From Odobenus rosmarus divergens (lineage: Eukaryota > Chordata > Mammalia > Carnivora > Odobenidae), in NCBI RefSeq assembly GCF_000321225.1, contig NW_004450478.1:1345100-1409099 (forward strand): a stretch of 64,000 nucleotides of DNA, in the 5' to 3' direction. The translations under genes were made by a program, and so were the position numbers. Under the pieces are notes generated by a model that worked only from the letters and a program-made list of their open reading frames with translations, made no database searches and had not been told where the DNA came from. This document shows positions 10,666-21,200 of the stretch, piece after piece; the first letter of the stretch is position 1, and each line of letters starts with the position of its first letter.

Positions 10666-11660
10666 TTCTCCTCCTTCAGCTCCAGCTCTTGTTCACTACT
10701 GGGACTTTGAGTAGACTCTTCACTTCTGGCAGCTGAGGATTTCATTGTCTTAGTTTTAAGCTTTTTTTCTTATATGTTATCTAGAATTTCCCTTTGTTTT
10801 GAGGGAATGGTTTTGTAACAGCTTCATACCCATCTTTCCATCACCCTGCTTCTTGGCTTCCCTCTCCCATCCACTGAATGCCCACTCTCCTCCCCTTCAT
10901 CCTCTGTTGTCTTCTTCCCCCTCCCTTCTTCTCCAGATTCTCCATTGCAAACACCCAGAAATGAAGTCAGGAGACTAGAACCGTCCTTAGAAGGGTCTTT
11001 GGTAGTGGGTACTTAGAGTAGAAAAAGCTGGAAGCATCCATAGATATGTAACGTGAGGGTCATTATTCTGCTGCTTATAACTTACCCAGTGAGTGACTCA
11101 ACAGATTTTAAAAGACGTAAAATCAGAATCGTTCGTATAAAGACAGACTTTTAGCTGCCTTCTTCCCATATTACAAAAGTCTTTCAGGGAGGATACACTA
11201 CTTGGCACAAAGTTAAGAAAATATTTCATTTCAAGGTTTACTAGCAAGGTTTCAGGACGGTGGTTTTCTTTATAAGACAGGGAAGTAGTAGGATCTTAAG
11301 ACAAAAGGCAAAGGTCCACCAGAAAACATGCTATATGAAGGATTTAAATTTTCCTTTTTCTTCAACTCCTGGTAAAAGTCATATTTTGCATCCATTTTGA
11401 ATCTTCTCCCTACATTCTAATTGCTTCCACTGATCCAGTAGCCTTCAGCATAGTCCTCTTACATAACCTTCCCCGCATCACTTCTCCTTTGAATTTCCTA
11501 TGACAGTGTGAGTACAATGGTTGGAGGTGAGATAATCCTGGAGTTTGAGGTGATGTCCAGCCAAAAAATAAGCAGGGGCACAAGTCAAACGTAAGAGAAG
11601 CACAAAGAAGCATTTGCAATATGAATCACTTAGGAGGGGACTTAAGGGTATTAATGATGA
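10666..11660. other. Unique intergenic sequence, pyrimidine-rich at 10840-10935
   Basis: A C/T-rich stretch (CCTCTCCCATCC, CTCCTCCCCTTCATCC) is the only compositional signal. No gene or repeat was assigned. Confidence 0.4.
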
Positions 11661-11664
11661 TGGT

Positions 11665-11845
11665 AATAGAATCTGGCATTTATTGCATCATATCATTTAC
11701 CAGGCATTAACCTAAGCGCTTTGCATAGACAATACCATTTCGATCTAACACTAGCTACTATGGCCATTTCCAGTTTACAAATCAGAATATGGAGACAGAG
11801 TGTTAAAATCACTTTCTCAAGGTCTCTGAGAAAGTGACAGAGCAA
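11665..11845 (-). mobile_element. MIR element, antisense
   Basis: Order of reversed MIR words: TTTATTGCATCATATCATTTACCAGGCATTAACC, AAGCGCTTTGCATAG, TTTACAAATCAGAATATGGAGACAG, then a TCAAGG piece and a GACAGAGCAAG end. Decayed but continuous. Confidence 0.75.
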
Positions 11846-13872
11846 GGGGGGAAAAGGCAAGGAGAACCCTAGAGTTGCTCAGGAATCCCAAGCAGCAGGA
11901 GCTTGTGGACCGTGTATTTATTGTGCTACAGATCTGCCACAATGCCTTCAGTCTCCAACTCTCTTCATTCCCAATTTCAAATCCCAAAAGAGTGCATCCA
12001 ATAGGCCCAGCTTTGGTCTGTCCCTGGTAAATTACTGAGTGAGGATCAGAGAGCACAGTCATATACTACAGATACGGACATCCCTGTATCTGAGCCATGA
12101 TGCCTAGAAATGTGGTAGTGGGGGTAAATGGGCAGCCACCCCAAGTAGCATCTCCTATATAACCTAACGTTGTAAGAAACTATCATGTGTGTGTACGTGT
12201 GCAACTTTCTGCAACTGATACATGGTTCAAGAATAAGAATTACATTCATTAAAATATATAGCATGTAAGTTTTATTATTTTTTGGTTTCTCTAAAGTGTG
12301 TATGTATATTAAAGGGACTGGGATCCATCTATTACTTCATTTTCCTTAATATAGAAAACTCCCAGAAAAAACTCAGTTTTCACTGAAATGATAAGACTTC
12401 AATTTCTGTTACTCTTATTTCTCACAGCATGCTGCTTTCGCTACTCTGAATAACCACCTGCTGAAAACAATGAAAACTGCTAGGCTTTAAAAAAAAAAAA
12501 TCAAATACATTGATGAGCTGGTAGGAAATGAAGGGATTCTCAGAGAGGAACAAAAGAAAGGAAGCAGAATGAGAGGATCCTAAGAAATAAGTGAGGGCCA
12601 ACGTGGGATGTTGCTAAGAGATTATCTGTTGAATTCTGGACACCTACAGCTCCTGCGTTGGTAGCTGTGCAGCATGCCAAGGTCAGGAAAGAAAGCCACC
12701 TAAATGGAGGATTTTTACAAATAACCCATCTAAAAGGAGGATTCTGATAGGGGGCAAAATTTGAGGCCCCAAAAGGCTGTATTCCCAGTGTAAGGGTGAA
12801 TGAGAAAGAAATGATGCACAAGTCAGTAAAGAAACATGGCTGACTTGACCTTGGAATCCAGGACAGGAAGAAAAAGTCTCTTCTGAGAATGTCCTCTGAG
12901 AATCAAATCCAAGCCACTTGGATCTGAGGCCAAATGAAATCCATCTGTGCAGTCCAAACTCTTTAAGTGGAAAATTTAATCTGGTCGTAGAGTTAATGGT
13001 GCCTCCATGCAACTTGCAGAAGCAAATTCTAATACTGTCTAGGAAAACTCAATTTTAACTCTGGCCTTAGAGAATCCTGACAGTTACAACCCCAGAAACT
13101 TAAGTGCAGAATCCAAAATCATAACAGCCAAGGAAACAGACACCATGAGCAAAAGCCAGAAGAAACAACAAACAGCCCAAAAGACCCATAAAACTTTCAG
13201 TTTTGGATGTAACAGACACAGAACACAGACCATTTAATGTTTACATTATGTTAATATTATGTTTAATTCATATAAGAAACTAGAAAATGGCTCAAAAAGA
13301 ACTAAATAGAATTTGTAAAAATAAAGTTATTTGAAAATATTGAGATGGACCATGTAAAAGGCCAAAAAAAAGAAAAGAAGGAAAAAGTGAGAAAGTCTTA
13401 GAGATGTCCCATAGATGGTCTAAGAGATAATGGTTGAGAATTTTCTACAATTTTTTCAGGACACTAATCCTAAGATTCAGCAATCCTTTAAAATCCTAAG
13501 CATGGTTTAGACATTTTTTGAATGGTAAGAAGGAAGGAAAGAAATGACTACATACCTAGATTCACCACTGAGAAACTGCAAAAATATCCAAGAGATCTTA
13601 AAGGCAGCCAGAAGAAAGGAAGGAGCGTAAGGAGCGTAAGGACGAGTAAGACTGAAGCACTAGATTTTAGATTAAAGTACAGAAAGTAAACTAGGTAATT
13701 ATTAGAATTGAGGTAAGTTTCCTTTGACATACATCAATAGGACAGGTAAGTATCCTGATTAAGAGCAGTGGAAAAAATCTTGAGCGTAAGAAAATGAAGA
13801 AGAGGGGGAAAAGAGGAAACTCAAATGCATAAAATGTTTCAACTCCAATCTGAAAAATATAAAAACAGAACA
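11846..13872. other. Gene-free stretch, A-rich from 13040 onward
   Basis: Two kilobases without an exon or a repeat that I can name. The purine/A-rich part at 13040-13860 may be a worn sense L1 piece, given the L1 3' end that follows at 13873. A small tandem GGAGCGTAA pair sits near 13622-13640. Confidence 0.4.
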
Positions 13873-14059
13873 AAGTGAGGGTTCTGGGGGTGGGGGTGGG
13901 GTGGGGGGATGGGTTAGCCCGGTGATGGGTATTAAAGAGGGAACATTAAACGGGGCACTGGGTGTTATAAGCAAACAATGAATCACGGAACACTACATCA
14001 AAAACTAATGATGTAATGTATGGTGATTAACATAATAAAATAAAATTTAAAAAATAAAT
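13873..14059 (+). mobile_element. L1 3' end, 5'-truncated, sense (carnivore type)
   Basis: Contains a G-rich stretch GGGGGTGGGGGTGGGG near 13884-13899, GATGGGTTAGCC, GGGCACTGGGTGTTATAAGC, ACACTACATCAAAAACTAAT and ATGTATGGTGATTAACATAA, then an A-rich tail. This is the standard 3' UTR of carnivore L1. A weak AAATATAAAAA duplication occurs at 13855-13865 and 14060-14070. Confidence 0.9.
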
Positions 14060-14070
14060 AAATATAAAAA

Positions 14071-14900
14071 GTTAAAAAAAAACAACATTAAATTGTTTCC
14101 CCAAAAACGAATAGAGCTAAGACAGGTGGAAAAGAACAATACCCAACCTTTACTGAGTGCAAACATTTTTAAGAAAAAGAAAACTGAGCAGTGAAGGGAC
14201 TAAATATATCACTGGTGAGCACTTTCGGGGAGGAGTCAAAAGGTAGAAAAAGACACCGCGCAGGACTATAGACAGCCAATACAGGCTATTTACTTAACGT
14301 AATCTAAAATTATTGTTAGGATAGTTCATTAGATATTAAGTCTTCATCCGTTATTTCTGCTTGCTCGCTATTTCTTCTTCTTTTTTTTTTTTTCTGGGTG
14401 CAGATTCTACGTATAGCTCAATTACATTACGATTAACGATGAGACAGACCGCAAAATAAAATATGTAAGAGGCTGTCGAGGGCTATTTCTATATCTTTTA
14501 ATATGGGAAATTCATCTTCACCCCATATTCTTAGTGACACTATTTTAGTTACAAGGAAGCCAACCAGACGTCCCATTTATATTTTTAGCAGTGGATACTA
14601 AGGATAAATTCCATCAAAGAGTTCTGTTTTAAACAATCCAAGTCGCCCGAACTTTGCTGATTATTCTAGCGTCAGAACACTTTCTATTTGCTTAGTACTA
14701 CTTGAAATCTATGACTCACAAACGCCAGGGCATGGAACCGTAGCAGTAAAGAACAGGTGAAAAGTTGTTCCTAGTTGTGTTCTGCAGGCGCATACAACTC
14801 CCGTCGTTCCCTGTGCAAAAATCAACAAATAAACAGAGCCACCGCATTTCAGATTCTCTTGCGCACCGTTCGCAAGGACGACTGGTTTTTGTAGTTTCTA
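14071..14900. other. Distal upstream flank of ING3
   Basis: Unique sequence rising in GC toward 14900. It contains a poly-T run at 14382-14393. No exon of an upstream neighbour is visible. Confidence 0.4.
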
Positions 14901-15060
14901 CGTGGGTAACTGTCAAGCATTATTAATCCCTGTTGGGAGGGAATGAAACTACACTTCCCATAAAGGCGCGGGGGCGGCCTCCCGTCGGCCTACGTCATTG
15001 CTTCAGCCAACCAATGACAGCTCCGGGCGGCAGTGAGGCAAGCGCCGTCAGGCGCCAAAG

Positions 15061-15095
15061 TGGTTTTTTTTTCTTTCTTTTTTTTTTTTTTTTCC
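15061..15095. repeat. Interrupted poly-T tract inside the ING3 promoter
   Basis: About 33 bases almost entirely T (TTTTTTTT C TTTC then a long T run), embedded in otherwise GC-rich DNA and about 120 bases before the start codon. Confidence 0.9.
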
Positions 15096-15216
15096 GCCGA
15101 AGCTGAGCGGGTGCTGCTAGCGGAGGCGCCATATTGGAAGGGACAAAACTCCGGCGACAGCGAGTGACACAAATAAACCCCTGGACCCCCTCGTTCCCCC
15201 AGCTCTAAGGGCCGCG

Positions 15217-15244
15217 ATGTTGTACCTAGAGGACTATCTGGAAA
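15217..15244 (+). CDS. ING3: ING3 coding exon 1
   Basis: Codes residues 1-9 and the first base of codon 10. It ends at the donor GTGAGT (15245). The ATG is the first one of the family's MLYLEDYLE start. The 5' UTR extends upstream to an unknown start site. Confidence 0.97.
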
Positions 15245-18200
15245 GTGAGTGGGCGGCGCTGGCGGGGGCCGTCTGTGGGACCTGCGGGCGGGCAAGAGCG
15301 CGAGTGGACGGGCAGGCGGGATGGCGGGAGGGAGGGGGAGGCGGGGGATGTTTCTTTCTCACGGTAACTGGCAGCCTCGCTGTGGGCTGCCGGCTCCTTC
15401 GACCCCCCCGACGCACGCACGCACGCAGTGACGTAAGCGCGTACTTTCGCCGTTGGCCCCGCCCCTCTGACGGACTCTCCCTTTGACAGTGATTGAGCAG
15501 CTTCCAATGGACCTGCGGGACCGCTTCACGGAGATGCGCGAGATGGACCTGCAGGTGCAGAGTAAGTCGGCGCGTTTGCCCGTCTTGGCCGCGCGCGTTC
15601 ACTGCCAGACTTACTTGCCATCGACTTCATCGCCTCTGCTCTCTGACTTTCCTCCGGCTCACTGGCTAGTGCTTAAGGAGTTGTAAAAAAAGAAAAGGCA
15701 GTGCCGAATCTTGCCTCTTGCTTCCCACGCTACTTTTCTCCTTCTTGCTTTTACAAGAGAAGGAGGCACTAAGGGCACGTGTATGTGTTCCTTTCTCGAA
15801 TTCAAGACTCTGCAATAAAAGTTTCTGTACCTTCAGTGAGAACGTAGATATATGTCTTAATGCACATCGGTGTAAATGTTGAGAAGATTTTGATTTGAGC
15901 CCTTACGTATGGAACATAGATTTCAGCATTTATACTTTTGTTAAAGTTCCTTCTATTCCAAAATTTTCAAGAATGGAAAATACAGAAGCATAGGCTATAT
16001 GCGATTCTTTAGTGACCCTGGTGAACTTGGAATGTCAAATTTTGGGAAAAGTTACACATTATAGGATACATTCTCACTTGTCAACAGGATGATACTTTTT
16101 CAATCAAAATGAGTGAGGGAAATAGATTTTACTGTAAAGCTTCTTATCTGGTGTAATAAAAATTTTGACTTTTTCTTCTATCAGTGATAGCTTGGTAGTC
16201 TGGTTACTTTTTCCCAAAATTAACCTTGTTCTTTCATAGAGTGGTATTTGGTTTATCTGATCATTTTTTCTGTGAAGTTTCTAAAAAAAAAAAAAAGGTT
16301 TATGGTTCAAAGAAAGTAAAGAGTCAGTGCCTTTGGAGATAAGAAGGTAAATAACTTAGAGCGAAATTACACTTAAAATTACACTTAAAATGAGTACAAA
16401 TACATGCCCACCATGCTCTGAAAGAACTTCATAAACCTTCCCCTTTTATGAAATGAATGTAATATATCTGTTCCAGTTATCTTGTAGAGCTACTGTATTA
16501 AAAACTAAGAGTGCAAAATGAATTATACGGTACATAATTAAAATGTACAATTAGGTGTACCTTTATGGCTGGATGTTAGTCTCTGTTTAGATGTAGGTAC
16601 TCCTTAATTAAATTGTCTAAATGATAGTAATGACTGGCCTTCGTGGGGTCTATCCCCAGAAAATATGTTTCTTGATCCCATTTATTCCAGCTAGGTTTAG
16701 GCTATATACATAAAATGTTTCTCATGCTGCCAGGTTTGTTTCTCAGAAAAGTAGAGGTGGAGGAAGATCTGGATTTTGGGGTATGATTGGGAGGAAAGGG
16801 GTATCATGGAAAGACATCAGAGAACCAGCATCCCTTGTAGTTAAGGACCTGTTCTTTCTCCCTCTTGCTTCTCTACCCCCCTAGCCCTCCACGCACTTCC
16901 ATGTCCATTGTTCATGAATATACATTTCTCAGCCTCTTGTCAGTTTCAGGTGGCCATGCTTAATACAAGTTGATATGATATGGAAGCCTTCTTTTATTCA
17001 GTGGATTGTAGTGTAGAAGTCTGAATTGTGTATTTCTTTAGCTCGCTCACAAAATTCATTTTAACTTAAATGTAGTCAGAATGCTAAAGTAGGGGCACCT
17101 GGGTGGCTCAGTTGATTAAGCGGCTGCCTTCTGCTCAGGTCGTGATCCCAGGGTCCTGGGATCGAGCTCCGCATGGGGCTCCCTGCTCCACGGGAAGCCT
17201 GCTTCTCCCTCTCCCACTCCCCCTGCTTGCGTTCCCTCTCTCGCTGTGTCTCTCTCTGTCAAATAAATAAATTAATTAATTAAAAAAATGCTAAAGTAGT
17301 GTTTTCTACAGGTTTTGATGTCAGATAGATCTGAGTTTGTATTAGAGTTTTACTTATTTTTTGACCTTGACCATGGTTTTCATTGTCTATAAAATGAAAA
17401 TTATCTGAGGATTTAAAATAACACAGTTAAATTAGAATTTATAGTATCTGATACAAAGTAGAAATTCAATAAAGGGTAACTTATTTTATTCTCCTTCATT
17501 ATCATTACAAATTTTAAATTCTCTTGTGATTTGTACTTAGATTATATAAATGAGAGGTTTTATAAACTTGCATTTTATAATAATTAGAATTTTCTAAAGT
17601 TAATAGGTACTATGGATTAATAAAAGAGACTTCTTTGTAAAATAAGTTAGAAATTGCTGATTTAAACACAGGAAAATTTTTAAAAAATTAACTGTAAGAC
17701 TTCGTAGAATCTTTAAAAACGTATTATATTATTGCCCTGAAAAGTCTCCAAAAGGTTTTCCCTCACTTACATAGCAACAGAATCACTTTTTTTTTTTTTA
17801 ATTGACTTTTCCTTTTTTAGCAGACATGGAATGAGATGACTATTCTTGGCACACACTTAGGGAAAAACTTATCTAGAATAAATAATGTAGTGTATCAAGT
17901 GAACAAATGATGTACCTTCTGCTGTCAGTCATGATATGAGATGATGGGGTGCTTAATGCCATATAGTGAGAGGTTAAAATCTTTTTATTACTTTTTCTTA
18001 TTAAAAGAAACGTGAGGATTATCTAGTAGTACTCTTAATAAGAAATTGTGCTTTGGTACATTTGGCTGATTTAATACCATTAGCTTTTGACCCAAAGGCT
18101 GTACTATTGAAATACTATGGTATAGAACTTATATATGTTGTTGACTACTTTGACTACTGGAAAAATTTTGACATAACAACAAATATAAATTTTCAGAGAA

Positions 18201-21200
18201 AATTGTAACTTTTTTTTTAACTAGAGTAATTAAAGCATTTACATAATCAAAGCATGACATATTTAAGTTATTGGCCAAGTGAAAGAGTGTATGTTGTCAG
18301 ATATTTTTTTCTTTCCCCAAATCAAAGCATGTATATTTAGTGTATGAATTTGGTCATCTAAATATGAAATGTTTTTATTATGTCATAGATGCAATGGATC
18401 AACTAGAACAAAGAGTCAGTGAATTCTTTATGAATGCAAAGAAAAATAAACCGGAGTGGAGAGAAGAACAAATGGCATCCATCAAAAAAGTATGTTCAAC
18501 ACTCTGGATGATCTATCAGTAAATATTGGGGTCCTCTGAGAAAGATATTTTAAAATGAAATTGTTTTCTGGATATCAAAATGAGGGAAAGTTATCAATGG
18601 CTCTTTAGGATTTAAATAATTTGTTGTGTTTTAGAGCTTCAGATGTAGGAATTTTTAATCATTTTGGTAATTTAAAATTTGTTTCAATAATTATCAACTT
18701 TTATTAGAGAATTACAGAATCATAAAAAAAGTCCCAATTTTTTTCTTTTATTTTATTCTGGTTACAGCTAATTAAGGTTGCCTTGTCTTCACAGATATTA
18801 CATTGTCTTCCAATTTTGGCCACAAACGGGTAAAAATTAGCTGACCTTGAAGCATATTTTACATAATGTTAGGTACCTAAGTTGGTAGAATCACAGAACA
18901 CAATCTTAAGTGTTGAAAGGATCATAAAAAGTCTTTTAGTTTAAAACTATAAATCTGTATATGAATGGAGCCTAGGAGTACAGAATTCCTTGAATTTTGA
19001 GTAGTCTTATAGTACTTACAGGTCTCTTCCAGATTAGAATGAGTATCAGATCTCTTCCCAAGGTTTGCTTTAAATGTATAACCTGGTGTATTTGGGATAC
19101 ATTGGAAGAACTACATAAAAGATCTGGGTTTGGTTGTGACTGCCATTTAGCTGTGTGACATTGGACAGGTTCTTTAATATCTCTGAGTAATAATGGCTCC
19201 CTCATCCCCAACCTTCATAGAATTGTTCAAAAATCAACTGAGAAAGAAATTTGAAACTACAGATTTAGAGTATTTTTTATTTATTTTGCCACGTGGGGGA
19301 AGCACATAATTGGTCCTGGCTTGGAAGGTACCTGGAGGCCTTGTGTATGTGAGTACAGATCGCACATCTGTAGTACAGGGGACCCTGGAAGAACATGGGC
19401 TTGCACTGTATGGGTCCACTTACACGTGGAGCTTTTTTTTTTTTTGATGAATACAGTACAGTACTATAAATGTATTTCGTCAATAACGTTTTTTTCTCTA
19501 GCTTACTTTATCCTAAGAATAAGAACATAATACACAAAATACACATTAATCTGCTGTTTACGTTATCAGTGAAGGATTCCAGTCAACAGTTGGCTGTTAG
19601 TAGTTAAGCTTTTAGTCAGAAGCTTATATATGGATTTTCAACCACATGGGGGACACCGTGTTCGAGGGTCAGCTCTGCAACTCAAAGTCAGTCTTCATCC
19701 CTTTAACCTGTTAAGTTTTTGGTGTAGTACAGCTTGTCTATATCCCTAACAGTCTAGTTCTCCATGTAAATTGATAGAATCATGTTTTTGTTTTTAAATG
19801 ATTTGCTTTATATTGAGGAGAAATCTAAAGTACAGATTGAATTGTATGAATTAATACCTAACTTAAAATGAGAGTTCCAGAACAATTGGAAAATAGGGAC
19901 ATGCAGGTCAGAATCTTTTCAATAGTTATACTTTGATTAAAAAGTTTTAAAAATGGGGAGAGCAAATGTTCTTTATTAGTTAAATAAATTGAAACATTTT
20001 CTTTGAAAGAAAAAGAACTATTCATTAGTTCACGTAACTTTTACTAGTTTAGAGGCTAGACTTGGACTGTTATTTAATTTTACTTATATCTTTTTTAGGA
20101 ATGCTGAACATCTTCCTTTAATTCTTGGCCATTGTACATAATTTCTAATCCTACCCCATCCCCATCCTATCCTTAACTGGGTTTTTATTGCTAATGTAGG
20201 ATGACTGACATTGAGTATAAGGTATGATAATGAAAATGCAGTTATATGTGCTGAATACACATTTTTAAATTATTAATTTATTCTTGAAATGAAAATGTTT
20301 TTATTCAGGATTACTATAAAGCTTTGGAAGATGCAGATGAGAAGGTACAATTGGCAAATCAGATATATGACTTGGTAAGTAAAATTAATGTGCATACTGT
20401 GCCATAAGTACTTAAATTATGGATTATGTTTTAAGTTTTGTTGGCTTAAATGTTAATAGGAAGAATAAACTAAATTTGAAGTATTGCTTTCTTGATCCCA
20501 TTTCATTTGAGGTTTCAGTGTCTATTTTATGGTTTCTTTGTGGAGAAGAGTCAGAGTCCACAGTTTTAGTCAACAGGTCAAAAACCTTACGTTTTAGCCA
20601 GATTTACATTATTAGAAGATTTTAGCTGATGTTAGACTTTTTTTTTTTTTTAACAAGAATTGGCCTTTAAATTTATTTTACTAATCCTTATCTTAAGGTA
20701 GTATATTTACTTACCTGATAAATCATCTTGAGATTGTTTCTGTGGTAAAATACACATGAGATTACTGTTTTGACAAGACTTATTGGTTGCCTAATTAAAT
20801 GAAGAAGAGAATCGTTTGAGTCCATATTAAGAGATAGTACTCAACTATCTATAAAGTGATGTCAAATAGATAGCACTCACCAACTGGCTCGGGTGGCAAA
20901 AATGGGAAACACTTGATTAAACTTTAAAAAAAGGTTCTTTTTTGCTGTAGTCATACTTGAAAAGGATTGAAATCACTGTAAGACAGAGGCAGTATTTCTC
21001 AGAGTGGTATAATTATGATGCTCTCTTTTATGTAAATAGTCTTCTAAAATATATACTTTAGGAAATACTCATTTCTGGTTCTGCCTCAAAGCAAGTTAAA
21101 GCTAAAAACAAATGGATACTTACGGCCAACTTTAGCATATAGATTTCATATCTATTTTTGTAATCTTATCTGGATACAGTCTCATTACTGAACAAGTATA

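Larger units (their letters stand above)
14940..15480 (+). promoter_or_regulatory. ING3: ING3 promoter and CpG island
   Basis: CpG-dense block around coding exon 1, sharply unlike the AT-rich flanks. Visible candidate sites in order: a ZNF143/SBS-like AACTACACTTCCCATAAAGG at 14947-14966, a GC box GGGGGCGGCC near 14970, a CRE-like TACGTCAT at 14991-14998, an inverted-free CCAAT box at 15011-15015, and a YY1-like GCGCCATATTGG near 15126-15137. A second CRE-like TGACGTAA (15429-15436) and a CCCCGCCCC box (about 15457) lie in intron 1. There is no TATA box. The start site is probably dispersed near 15100-15200. Motif calls are by eye. The promoter call itself is firm from position and composition. 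Confidence 0.85.
15562..18388 (+). other. ING3: ING3 intron 2
   Basis: 2.8 kb, GTAAGT to CATAG. It contains a Can-SINE at 17093-17286 and a MIR remnant after it. The first part remains GC-rich. The rest is AT-rich unique sequence. A small direct tandem AAAATTACACTTAAAATTACACTT occurs at about 16377-16400 (written in part only). Confidence 0.85.
18490..20308 (+). other. ING3: ING3 intron 3
   Basis: 1.8 kb. It holds a MIR remnant at about 19100-19210 and an almost complete MER2 at 19376-19677. The remainder is AT-rich and unassigned. Confidence 0.8.

Noticed and set aside
12540..13012. 93- and 109-residue overlapping frames on the minus strand
   Set aside because: Two overlapping chance frames in different phases with no recognisable motif or conserved neighbour.
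15226..15602. Open frames antisense to ING3 exons 1-2 (93 and 122 residues)
   Set aside because: GC-rich CpG-island DNA has few stop codons. There is no sign of a real antisense protein gene. A noncoding divergent transcript remains possible but is not visible in sequence.
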